Notes: generated from the letters alone by a model not told the origin. Shown: positions 1 through 6,150, numbered from the stretch's first letter. The stretch: DNA of 8,061 nucleotides from Candidatus Zipacnadia bacterium (GCA_029821455.1 JALGTI010000124.1:1-8061), one strand, 5' to 3'. Made by a program: numbers and translations.

Positions 1-358
1 ACCCGCCCTGCAGGCGAAGGTAGGTGATGTCAATGCCCCACACCTGGTTGGGGTGTGCGATCTCCAGACCCCGCAGCAGATACGGGTAAACCTGGCTATC
101 CTGCGCCCGGCGGCTCAAATTCGGCCCCGGGCAGATAGCGTATATGTCCATCTCACGCATATAGCGCTGCACCCGCTTGCGGTTGATCTGATGGCCTTCG
201 CGCCGCAGTTGCGCAGTGATCCGCCGCGAGCCATAGAACGGGGAATCCGTGTACATCTCATCGATCCGGTGCTTGCGCCCCACCTCTTCAGGCGAGACCG
301 CCACCGGCCGGTAGTACAGACTCCAGCGACTTACGCCCAACAACATAGAGCTAACCAT
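1..358 (-). CDS. IS3-family transposase (OrfB) fragment, N-terminally truncated and cut by the left edge
   Basis: The minus-strand reading frame opens at an ATG at 358 (an in-frame TAG lies just upstream) and runs off the window after 119 codons. Visible in order are the OrfB helix-turn-helix segment LLGVSRWSLYYRPV (residues 6-19), the HTH_21-like part with DSPFYGSRRITAQLRREG (38-55) and NRKRVQRYMREM (59-70), the linker YPYLLRGLEI (91-100), and the start of the integrase core PNQVWGIDITYL (103-114). Asp110 should be the first acidic residue of the DDE triad, which cuts and joins DNA ends. Full OrfB proteins normally have about 20-40 more residues before LLGVSR and a partner OrfA upstream. Neither is present, because the sequence turns directly into another gene near 343-350. 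This is therefore a relic that cannot move by itself, whatever lies beyond the edge. Family assignment is confident; the exact IS3 subgroup is not. Confidence 0.88.
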   Translation of the reverse strand, partial: MVSSMLLGVSRWSLYYRPVAVSPEEVGRKHRIDEMYTDSPFYGSRRITAQLRREGHQINRKRVQRYMREMDIYAICPGPNLSRRAQDSQVYPYLLRGLEIAHPNQVWGIDITYLRLQGG

Positions 359-811
359 CGAGCACTACAAGGGCTACGAGGTGCCAGAGGAAAAATGGGG
401 CGGGACTATGGCTCTGTTTGTTGGGTATCACTGGTGGACTGACGGGGAACGAATCCTGGCTGAGTTGGAAGCTGCAGTCCAGCAGCTGGCCGAAGCGGCC
501 AGTGACAGCCAGGGGATTGCACAAGCAACCAGCTGGACACCATCACAGAAGCACAGCGGGGGCCCTGCCGCCATTGAACTGTTTGAGCGTTTTGGAGTTG
601 CCTCGGTGGCAGGCGCGGGTCTTCTGGACGGCATCAATCCGTGCGCGGCGGCTACTTTGGTCTTCATAATTTCCTATTTGAGCTTCCTTAAGAAGGGAGC
701 TCACGGTGTCTTGGCAGCAGGGCTTTCCTTCGTAGTTGGCATCTTTTTGGCTTACCTTGCGCTGGCCTGGGCGCCTTCATCGAACTGCATAAAGCCATCC
801 CCCCAAGCTGA
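348..811 (+). pseudogene. Broken thioredoxin-like/DsbD-CcdA membrane fusion gene
   Basis: The frame reads without a break from the IS junction. The first part resembles the C-terminal half of a thioredoxin or glutaredoxin fold: EVPEEKWGGTMALFVG followed by the helix GERILAELEAAVQQL. The usual cis-proline after GGT is Met. A linker then leads to a DsbD/CcdA-type membrane segment, with FERFGVASVAGAGLLDG, the characteristic INPC cysteine (Cys codon 642-644) and hydrophobic stretches around codons 90-103 and 111-128 counted from ATG 381. Near 765 the frame breaks. Shifting to the next frame gives LGAFIELHKAIPPS and then TGA at 809-811, so one lost base explains the break (LALGLGAFIEL is expected). 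Family members normally have several more membrane helices. In life such proteins pass electrons across the membrane to periplasmic thiol proteins. The gene lacks its 5' end (IS side), has a frameshift and lacks its 3' end, so it is dead. The family is recognised from motifs only. Confidence 0.72.
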
Positions 812-1006
812 GCATTTCGCAACAGCAAGCGTTGTGGACGGTGAGGCACTGTTAGGACCCGGATTTGTCATATCAGACAGGGAGGAAGTGAGAAAGAGGG
901 TGAAGAAACATAGATAATAAGCCCCCAAGTAGACAGCATGCCACCCGCATCTGACTGATGCCACAATAGTGAAGGCAAACAGAGCGCGAAAAGCTCCCTT
1001 CTACCC
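812..1006 (+). other. Gap downstream of the broken DsbD gene, with a possible thioredoxin-like tail
   Basis: No intact gene is visible. In the unshifted frame of the broken upstream gene, codons up to the TAA-type stop ending at 917 read VVDGEALLGPGFVISDREE and then a basic tail. That resembles the end of a small thioredoxin/glutaredoxin fold (strand 'VDGE..LGPG', then a final helix). It may be a second redox-gene remnant or chance. From 918 to 1006 I see no coding signal. Confidence 0.25.
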
Positions 1007-1037
1007 TTGACAAAGCTGCGGCGACACACGGTACAAT
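1007..1037 (+). promoter_or_regulatory. Sigma-70-type promoter for the fucosidase gene
   Basis: A perfect TTGACA (-35, 1007-1012) is followed after 19 bases by TACAAT (-10, 1032-1037; five of six consensus bases). Transcription would begin near 1044. The 19-base spacer is longer than the ideal 17. This is the best promoter-like pair seen in the window and it points at the fucosidase, leaving a leader of about 160 bases. Confidence 0.55.
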
Positions 1038-1128
1038 ATGGCTGCGAACCTCGTCCTGTGTCCGGTGGGGTCATGCATTCGCATAGGGCAGGTGAGTAGT
1101 TGCGAGTAAAGAATGTTACAGCCAACAA

Positions 1129-1191
1129 GAGATGGGAAATCTCGGTTGTAGGCGTAAGTACCAGATTATCACAAGGCACGCTTTTCGTGCC
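1129..1191 (+). promoter_or_regulatory. Two small hairpins in the fucosidase leader
   Basis: The first is GAGAT (1129-1133), a 5-base loop, then ATCTC (1139-1143). The second is GGCACG (1175-1180), loop CTTTT, then CGTGCC (1186-1191), a perfect 6-bp stem. The second stem ends 3 bases before the AGGAGG ribosome binding site. It could influence translation or mRNA stability, but no known riboswitch class is recognised. Confidence 0.3.
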
Positions 1192-1194
1192 ACC

Positions 1195-1200
1195 AGGAGG
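1195..1200 (+). promoter_or_regulatory. Ribosome binding site that sets the fucosidase start
   Basis: AGGAGG is separated by 7 bases from the ATG at 1208 but by only 1 base from the in-frame ATG at 1202. The spacing favours 1208, and argues against the TTG at 1100 that would open the longest possible frame. Confidence 0.7.
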
Positions 1201-1207
1201 GATGCAG

Positions 1208-2500
1208 ATGTACCGACCTACTGTAGGTGACACCAGTTGGTTCACGCACGACCGCTTCGGCCTGTTCATCCACTGGGGGATTTACGCACTACCCGCTCGC
1301 TGCGAGTGGATCAAGCAGTACGAAGAGATTCCCGACGACGAGTATCAGAACTACTTCGACCACTTCTACCCAGACCTGTACGACCCGACCGCCTGGGCAC
1401 AGGCGGCACGTGATGCGGGTATGAACTACTTCGTCATCACCACCAAGCACCACGACGGTTTCTGCCTGTGGGATACAAAGCTCACGGACTACAAGGTAAC
1501 CAACACGCCCTGGGGCCAGGACCTAATCCGGCCGATGGTGGAGGCATTCCGCGAAGCCGGTCTCAAAGTCGGCTTCTACCATTCCCTGATTGACTGGCAC
1601 CACCCGGATTTCGTAATTGACAACACGCACTCAATGCGCAATCACCCCGACCGCGCCAAGCTCAACGAGCCCCGCGATCAGACCAGGTACATCGAGTATC
1701 TGCACGGCCAAGCTCGCGAACTGCTCACCGAGTTTGGGCAGATTGACGTAATGTTCTACGACTTCAGCTATCCGTCTGAGACCCCGGGCGCGGGCAAGGG
1801 GCGCGATGACTGGAACAGCGAGGAGCTGCTCCGGCTCACGCGCGAACTGCAGCCCAATATCATCGTCAACGACCGCCTCGACCTGCTCGATGTCGAGGGC
1901 GGCTGGGACTACCGGACGCCGGAGCAGGTGGCGGTGCGCGAAGGCGTCAAGGTTGACGGCGAGCCGGTGGTCTGGGAGACCTGCCAGACCTTTTCCGGGG
2001 CGTGGGGATACCATCGCGACGAGGAAACCTGGAAGAGTGTTGACCAACTGGTGCAGATGCTGATTGATACCGTCAGCAAGGGTGGCAACTTGCTGCTCAA
2101 CGTCGGGCCGACGGCGCGCGGCGAGTTTGATGACCGCGCGATGGACCGCCTCGCGGGTATGGGCGAGTGGATGAAGCGCCATAGCCGCTCAATCTACGGC
2201 TGCGGGCCGGCACCAGCTGAATTGCAGGCCCCGCCAGACTGTCGCCTGACATATAATCCCGAGACCAACCGCATCTACGTGCACATCTTCGCCTGGCCCT
2301 TCAAGCAGTTGCATCTGGACGGCTTCGCCGGCAAGGTGGCCTATGCCCAACTGCTCAACGATGCCTCTGAGCTCAAGATGCGCGAGACGGCAGTGGACAA
2401 CCGATGGTTCGACCGGAATGTGGCCAAGACGCTGACCCTGGAACTTCCCGTCAAGCAGCCCCGCGTCACCGTCCCAGTCGTCGAGTTGTTTATGCAATAG
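1208..2500 (+). CDS. Alpha-L-fucosidase, glycoside hydrolase family GH29
   Basis: The enzyme removes terminal alpha-L-fucose from glycans with a double-displacement (retaining) mechanism. The 430-residue product opens with the hallmark WFTHDRFGLFIHWGIYA (residues 11-27; His22 lies in the fucose pocket), followed by TTKHHDGFCLWDT (78-90; His81-His82 pair) and WGQDLIRPMVEAFREAGLKVGFY along the barrel. The nucleophile is most likely Asp185 in IDVMFYDFSYP. Glu257 in VVWETCQTFSGAWGYH is a candidate acid/base or substrate-binding residue. NLLLNVGPTARGEF (294-307) closes the barrel, and about 95 residues of beta-rich C-terminal domain follow. No signal peptide is seen, so it probably acts in the cytoplasm on imported oligosaccharides. 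The start at 1208 is set by AGGAGG 7 bases upstream; the frame stays open for 36 more codons to a TTG, but that extension has no family resemblance. The gene appears monocistronic, with its own promoter and terminator. A second GH29 end lies at the right edge. Confidence 0.95.
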   Translation: MYRPTVGDTSWFTHDRFGLFIHWGIYALPARCEWIKQYEEIPDDEYQNYFDHFYPDLYDPTAWAQAARDAGMNYFVITTKHHDGFCLWDTKLTDYKVTNTPWGQDLIRPMVEAFREAGLKVGFYHSLIDWHHPDFVIDNTHSMRNHPDRAKLNEPRDQTRYIEYLHGQARELLTEFGQIDVMFYDFSYPSETPGAGKGRDDWNSEELLRLTRELQPNIIVNDRLDLLDVEGGWDYRTPEQVAVREGVKVDGEPVVWETCQTFSGAWGYHRDEETWKSVDQLVQMLIDTVSKGGNLLLNVGPTARGEFDDRAMDRLAGMGEWMKRHSRSIYGCGPAPAELQAPPDCRLTYNPETNRIYVHIFAWPFKQLHLDGFAGKVAYAQLLNDASELKMRETAVDNRWFDRNVAKTLTLELPVKQPRVTVPVVELFMQ

Positions 2501-2509
2501 AAGCGGTTT

Positions 2510-2549
2510 CGAACCCCCTTGTGTCCAGGTTCGGGGGGTCTAGGTTTTT
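2510..2549 (+). terminator. Rho-independent terminator after the fucosidase gene
   Basis: Starting 10 bases after the stop codon, two competing stems are possible: ACCCCC (2513-2518) with GGGGGT (2534-2539), or CGAACC (2510-2515) with GGTTCG (2528-2533). A run of five T follows at 2545-2549. Position and T-run support termination of the fucosidase message, though the loop is large (12-15 bases). Confidence 0.5.
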
Positions 2550-2603
2550 CGACGGTTATATGTAATAATAGCGGGTCAGAAGTGATGACCGGTAGCCCGA
2601 AAG

Positions 2604-2790
2604 CCCTACCTACTGCTGAGCGATGACCACTGGGCGAAGATCGGGCAGTTCTCGAAGCTATCCTGTGGGTGTTGAAGACGGGGGCGCGCTGGCGCGAGCT
2701 GCCGGATGAGTATCGCAGCCCCAGCACCTGTTGGCGGCATCTTTAGCAGTGGGAGGAAGACCGGCTGTGGATGGAGATCTCGGGCGGTTC
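2604..2790 (+). pseudogene. Eroded IS5-like transposase remnant
   Basis: From 2604 one frame reads PYLLLSDDHWAKI, the typical N-terminus of an IS5-type transposase ('LTDEQW..I'). From 2645 a different frame reads AVLEAILWVLKTGARWREL, then PDEYRSPSTCWRHL, a TAG stop (2744-2746), and QWEEDRLWMEI. This matches the N-terminal domain of that family in the right order, but the linker normally lying between 'HWAKI' and 'VLEAILWVL' is deleted, the frame has shifted, and a stop interrupts the helix. Nothing of the catalytic domain follows. The pieces are too ordered to be chance, so this is an old insertion-sequence relic with no function as a transposase. Flanking terminal inverted repeats were not found. 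Confidence 0.8.
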
Positions 2791-2793
2791 GGC

Positions 2794-3054
2794 GGCTCTG
2801 CGCCGCCGGTCCCAGAACCTTCCCCTGAGGGATGGGTTTGTCCAGAGTGCGGCGCACTTGTCCCGATGAATCAGACTGTCTGTCCGAAGTGCGGTTGGGC
2901 CAAAGGCTCCACACCTACGCCCGCACCGCCTACGCCTGCCCCCGGGTACATCCCAAGTTCGGCAGAGCAACGGCGCCTGACTCTCGGGGCGAAAGCGCCC
3001 TGCGCATTAGTTTCGGGACCCTGTGCGTTTTTCGCCAGGATAGCCTTGGCGTAG
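2794..3054 (+). pseudogene. Orphan zinc-ribbon fragment
   Basis: The frame reads a Pro-rich linker and then GWVCPECGALVPMNQTVCPKCGW: two CxxC pairs (Cys codons 2839, 2848, 2881 and 2890) separated by 10 residues, a classic zinc-ribbon spacing with the Trp often seen in RanBP2-like or double-zinc-ribbon folds. A Thr/Pro/Ala-rich stretch follows, and then sequence overlapping the repeat at 2986-3022 up to the stop at 3052-3054. No start codon with a ribosome binding site precedes the ribbon; the frame runs straight out of the IS5-like relic. Such ribbons usually sit at the end of larger proteins, so this is probably the surviving tail of a gene destroyed by the insertion. A short functional protein cannot be excluded. 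The function is unknown. Confidence 0.45.
2986..3022 (+). repeat. Short interspersed repeat, copy A
   Basis: This 37-base stretch matches 3531-3567 in the same orientation at about 30 of 37 positions without gaps. The shared core is CGAAA-n-CGCCCTG, then CAT-n-AGTT, then GGGACCCT. Copy A folds as GGGCG-AAAG-CGCCC. A small stem (CGCCA/TGGCG, 3033-3051) follows it. Confidence 0.5.
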
Positions 3055-3436
3055 GGCCACGTTGTGAAGCTGACAGTCACCGGGGCCGAATCGCTGAGGC
3101 CCAATGGTGACACCCTTAGCAAACCCAAGCCCAAGTCAGGAAGACTCTTATATGTATGCCACTAAGAATAGCATCGGGACACAATCCACTTGCGGTTGGT
3201 CTTTCGCGTGAGCCGACTACGCGTGGGGTCCCAAAGCCAATCTACGCCGTCACGACTGACACCTCTAACCGCAGATTCTGCCCGACGGCCCGGTCTTGAC
3301 TTCTATCGAACACAGCCTCAGGCGGCCGCCCTGAGAAAACTACTCAAACCACGGCTGGTCTTTTACCCACCGGGCGGCCCGGAGGCGCTTATTTGGCTTC
3401 TATGCGCCAGCTAGGCATACCCGGGTGGCAGGGGCC

Positions 3437-3465
3437 TTGCCGCCGGTGTTGCTGTGGGGCACAAT
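3437..3465 (+). promoter_or_regulatory. Weak promoter-like pair with no gene downstream
   Basis: TTGCCG (3437-3442) and CACAAT (3460-3465) are separated by an ideal 17 bases, each matching four of six consensus positions. It points into the 3' end of galT, which is on the other strand. It may be a leftover promoter of a lost gene, an antisense promoter, or chance. Confidence 0.18.
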
Positions 3466-3524
3466 AGAGGGCAGAGGAACGTGGCGTAACTCATTATGTG
3501 GAAAGCAGGATGGCCTTTTCACCG

Positions 3525-3550
3525 GGACAGGGGACGAAAACGCCCTGTCC
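3525..3550 (-). terminator. galT: Strong hairpin just past the galT stop, possible terminator of the minus-strand operon
   Basis: GGACAGGG (3525-3532) and CCCTGTCC (3543-3550) form a perfect 8-bp stem. The 10-base loop can add a CG/CG pair around AAAA. It begins 23 bases past the galT stop in the direction of galT transcription. No T-run follows on that strand, so it may be a stability or Rho-assisted element rather than an intrinsic terminator. It overlaps repeat copy B. Confidence 0.35.
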
Positions 3551-3567
3551 ATCAGTTCTGGGACCCT
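3531..3567 (+). repeat. Short interspersed repeat, copy B
   Basis: Partner of 2986-3022, about 81% identical, same orientation, starts 545 bases apart. The left half forms one arm of the hairpin next to galT. The two copies share sequence but use slightly different bases to form their stems. Confidence 0.5.
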
Positions 3568-3573
3568 ACCGCG

Positions 3574-4590
3574 CTATGCAGACACGAAGTCACGCAGGTA
3601 TTCTGCGCTCTCCTCAGGCAGCACAGAATTGATCCAGATGCCCGTCCCCAGTTCAAAGCCGGCTGCCGTGGCAAGGCGGGGCAGGATTTCGATGTGCCAA
3701 TGGTAGTAATCCTCACAGCTATCGCGCAGCGGGGCTTCGTGGAGGACCAGATTGTAGGCTGGGTCGCCCAAGGCATGGTATAAGGCATTCAGCGTCGTCC
3801 GGAGCGCCCGGGCCAGAGGTTCAACTGGGGAAGCGTCGCCTGGTGTCAACACGGCTGCGTGCTGCTTGGGAATGAGCCACGTCTCGAAGGGCCACCGCGA
3901 GGCAAACGGCTCCAAAACAACGAAGGCGTCTGTCTCCAGCACAATACGCTGGCCAGCGTCCAGCTCATTCTGTATCGTCTCGCAATACACGCAGTGTATT
4001 CGGTCATCGTAGTGTTGGCGCGCCGCCTCAATCTCCAGGCGCACGCTGGTGGGAGCTATGGGCGTGGCAATGATTTGGGTGTGCGGATGGGTCAGCGACG
4101 AACCCGCAGCCAGTCCGTTGTTGCGGAACAGAGCTACGTAGCAAAGTCGCCGGTCCTGCTGCAACGCCATAAAACGTTCGGCGGCTGCCTGTAGAACCAG
4201 ACCGATATGCTCGACGCTCACGGTGGCCGGACTGTCATTGTGTACCGGGCTTTCGACGATGACCTCATGCGCACCAACGCCGGTCACGCTGGTGAACCAG
4301 TGCGGCTGACTGACGACAACCTCTCCATCCGGCCTCAGGGCGGGGAAGGCATTAGGCACCACCCGCACCTGCCAGCCAGGCGAATCAGCAGGGCCGTCCC
4401 CTTCTCGGTAGGCGAGCACCTCCGGGGGCGTCTTGCTCTCGTTCCCCGGACAGAACGGACAGTCCGGTGAGTACTCGGGCTCTGGCTCCGTGGTGGACAC
4501 GGTAGCCGCCAGGTCCCGCGGCCGCTTGGCTCGCTCGGTGGCCATTATCACCCACCGTTTCGTCGCTTGGTCCTGCCTGATCTCTGACAT
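3574..4590 (-). CDS. galT: Galactose-1-phosphate uridylyltransferase
   Basis: Leloir-pathway enzyme, cytoplasmic: it moves UMP from UDP-glucose to galactose 1-phosphate through a covalent uridylyl-histidine. The 338-residue product has the expected metal site (Cys44-x-x-Cys47 in CPFCPGN, His117 in ESPVHN, His168) and the active-site triad His168-Pro169-His170, where His170 is the predicted nucleophile, with Gln172 two residues on. A second CxxC (Cys200-Cys203) and the C-terminal YYHWHIEILPR (His297, His299) are also typical. The motif is HPHTQ rather than E. coli-type HPHGQ, as in many thermophile and Chloroflexi-like homologues. A related hexose-1-phosphate nucleotidyltransferase activity is therefore possible. 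The ATG at 4588-4590 has GGAGGG-type binding sequence (minus-strand AGGAGGG) 7 bases upstream. It is the last gene of a three-gene minus-strand cluster, 55 bases after the membrane protein. Confidence 0.93.
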   Translation of the reverse strand: MSEIRQDQATKRWVIMATERAKRPRDLAATVSTTEPEPEYSPDCPFCPGNESKTPPEVLAYREGDGPADSPGWQVRVVPNAFPALRPDGEVVVSQPHWFTSVTGVGAHEVIVESPVHNDSPATVSVEHIGLVLQAAAERFMALQQDRRLCYVALFRNNGLAAGSSLTHPHTQIIATPIAPTSVRLEIEAARQHYDDRIHCVYCETIQNELDAGQRIVLETDAFVVLEPFASRWPFETWLIPKQHAAVLTPGDASPVEPLARALRTTLNALYHALGDPAYNLVLHEAPLRDSCEDYYHWHIEILPRLATAAGFELGTGIWINSVLPEESAEYLRDFVSA

Positions 4591-4645
4591 GCTCGTACCC
4601 TCCTAATTCGTATACGTCCACGCGGCGCTGTCGTGCCTGGCTAGA

Positions 4646-5146
4646 TTAGGTATTCTCTGTGCTGCATCCTGGGTCCTTCTGCTTGCGAGGTATGCAAACC
4701 CACAGCGCGATCGCAACCACCACTAGTTGTGTTGCGATTCCCAGGGGCCACTGGGCAGGCGTGACGTTGTGCTGAAAGCTGTGATGAAACACGCTGAGCC
4801 ATGCCGTCCCTGTCCAGCCCCTGAACCAGGCGCCCAAGGGCGGCACTTTTTCGATGAGGTCTATGAGTATGCCGAAGAGTGCCCCGCCCAGCACCACTCG
4901 CCGGTCTGGCTGCCTCCGCACCAGCCATAGGATCAGCAAGGCACCAAACACGAAGTTGAGGGTGCCCAGAGCCGCTTCGGGAGCAGTTGGCCCACCGTGT
5001 TCGACTCCGTAAACCGCGTGGGAATCCAGGTGGGGGGTGAAGTCCAAAAGGAAGTGGCTGACGAAGGCTGCGGGCCAGGCGAGCCAGGGCCGGCGCAACA
5101 CCTTGCCGATCGCTGCTCCCGCCAGGATATGGGGTGTCGCTGTCAT
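4646..5146 (-). CDS. YdjM-like membrane-bound putative metal-dependent hydrolase (DUF457/PF04307 type)
   Basis: The 166-residue product has the fingerprint of this small inner-membrane family: an N-terminal TPHILAGAAIG (residues 4-14), then VSHFLLDFTPHLDSH (29-43), whose His31, Asp35, His39, Asp41 and His43 could bind a metal, and a late His pair (121-122). Hydrophobic segments lie at about 22-36, 62-76, 86-98 and 135-151, so about four membrane passes. The tail after 152 is short, basic and polar, probably cytoplasmic. No reaction has been established for the family to my knowledge; 'hydrolase' rests on the metal-ligand pattern. The ATG at 5144-5146 has GGGAGGT on the minus strand, 9 bases upstream. 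It sits 44 bases after the quinate-dehydrogenase-like gene and 55 before galT, which suggests cotranscription. Confidence 0.72.
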   Translation of the reverse strand: MTATPHILAGAAIGKVLRRPWLAWPAAFVSHFLLDFTPHLDSHAVYGVEHGGPTAPEAALGTLNFVFGALLILWLVRRQPDRRVVLGGALFGILIDLIEKVPPLGAWFRGWTGTAWLSVFHHSFQHNVTPAQWPLGIATQLVVVAIALWVCIPRKQKDPGCSTENT

Positions 5147-5190
5147 GAGCGAGCTACCTCCCGCGGTTGCTGATGGGCCTTTTCACAACA

Positions 5191-6150
5191 TCACCCAGTC
5201 GCCCCTTGGGTGGGATCCGCCAAGTGAACAACCCGTGGCTGCCAACCGAGACGACGCAATAGTGAAAGGTAGTCTTCGGATTGCATTTCTTCAGGGCGCT
5301 TATCGGCCAACGCGATCAGCACGCCCTCCATCACGTTGGTGCCAAAGGAGCGCCCCTCGAGTTCGGGCGTGGTAGTGACGAGGGTTGCGAGCCCGCGTTC
5401 GCGCAACAGGCTGACGTCGTCCGGTGTAGTGGTGTTGGTAATGATGGTCTTGCCGTCCATACGGCCCGGTAGGTGGCGGCGGATGTAGTGGAAGTCGCCC
5501 GCTACGATGTCTGCCCACTCAAAGAATCGAGCGTGTTTGGGCCTGGTCTTCTCTTGCTTGCTTCCTGTCGGATATAGCACACTAATGGGCAGGCGTCGGA
5601 GAATGGGGAGCAACAGGGCGGCGAGCACCCTGATAGTACGTAGAGAACGAACCGGGATTGGCAAGCCCAGGCTGAATATTAGGTCGCCGAACATCGTTTG
5701 GCAACGTGCCTCCGTGAACGCTTCAGCCATACCGAAGCGGTCCACTGCACTAACCAGGAGAACCTTCTTTCCCTCTAGGTCCAACTCACCGTGCTGCGCC
5801 AGCCAGCGAATCGTCTCGCGTTCCAGGGTATTCTTCAGAACGCTCCCGTCAACGACGGGCGTAACCCTCGCCGACTCCGCTAGCCTGCGTGACTGTTCGA
5901 TGACGTAGCGTTTCTTGCCTGCGACGAGATACAGGTCGGTTCCTCCCAGGCCGATCGCAGCCACTTCGCCGTCCAACTGAGCAATCATTGCGCAAGCCTT
6001 GTCGTAGTCCCCGTCCACGCCGATGCGCTCGATGGAGAGATGCTGTCCCAGCATCTCCACTTCCACCGCGTGGTTGCGTTTGGAGGAGCCGAGGCTAACG
6101 CTGACAACACGAACGGCTCGTGAGTTCGTTGTCTGGGGTGGTGTGGTCAT
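5191..6150 (-). CDS. Quinate 5-dehydrogenase-like protein (conserved, true reaction uncertain)
   Basis: The 319-residue product resembles a conserved bacterial family that databases name quinate 5-dehydrogenase. Landmarks: VVSVSLGSSKRNHAVE (residues 15-30), IERIGVDGDYDKA (40-52), the glycine-rich AIGLGGTDLYL (65-75), PVVDGSVLKNTLER (98-111), KVLLVSAVDRFGMAEA (129-144; a strand-turn-helix suggesting a Rossmann-like nucleotide site), MFGDLIFSLGLPIPVRS (153-169), ADIVAGDFHYI (213-223), IITNTTTPDDV (236-246) and TTPELEGRSFGTNVMEG (260-276). No membrane segment or signal is evident, although residues 173-193 are quite hydrophobic. I know of no firm biochemical proof of the quinate activity, and no shikimate-pathway gene is nearby. 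The ATG at 6148-6150 has an AGAGG-type site 7 bases upstream. It is the first gene of the minus-strand cluster; no convincing promoter is visible upstream, where the response-regulator relic lies. Confidence 0.8.
   Translation of the reverse strand: MTTPPQTTNSRAVRVVSVSLGSSKRNHAVEVEMLGQHLSIERIGVDGDYDKACAMIAQLDGEVAAIGLGGTDLYLVAGKKRYVIEQSRRLAESARVTPVVDGSVLKNTLERETIRWLAQHGELDLEGKKVLLVSAVDRFGMAEAFTEARCQTMFGDLIFSLGLPIPVRSLRTIRVLAALLLPILRRLPISVLYPTGSKQEKTRPKHARFFEWADIVAGDFHYIRRHLPGRMDGKTIITNTTTPDDVSLLRERGLATLVTTTPELEGRSFGTNVMEGVLIALADKRPEEMQSEDYLSLLRRLGWQPRVVHLADPTQGATG

Larger units (their letters stand above)
3055..3573. other. Intergenic region without recognisable genes
   Basis: About 520 bases between the zinc-ribbon fragment and the end of galT. 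No reading frame here shows family motifs, and no tRNA or other RNA gene is recognised. It holds a strong hairpin (CTCAGG/CCTGAG, 3317-3335), a smaller one (GGCGC/GCGCC near 3384-3408), a weak promoter-like pair, and the second repeat copy. Together with the relics to its left this makes nearly 1 kb without a living gene. Confidence 0.6.

Noticed and set aside
1100..1207. N-terminal extension of the fucosidase from a TTG at 1100
   Set aside because: The 36 extra codons have no GH29 likeness, and AGGAGG is correctly spaced for the ATG at 1208.
1631..2182. A long minus-strand reading frame inside the fucosidase
   Set aside because: It is the antisense shadow of a well-supported GH29 gene and shows only low-complexity, basic, Leu/Ala/His-rich sequence with no family motif.
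2503..2533. A TTCGAA-containing stretch that recalls a tRNA T-arm
   Set aside because: No acceptor-stem partner, anticodon arm or D-arm fits around it, and the preceding bases are fucosidase codons. It is better explained as a terminator stem.
2571..2600. Possible terminal inverted repeat of the IS5-like relic (GGGTCAGAAGTG)
   Set aside because: No reverse-complement partner was found downstream of the relic, so an IS end cannot be claimed.
3190..3414. A 74-codon plus-strand frame in the gene-poor region
   Set aside because: No ribosome binding site, no motif and no plausible domain; likely chance in GC-rich DNA.
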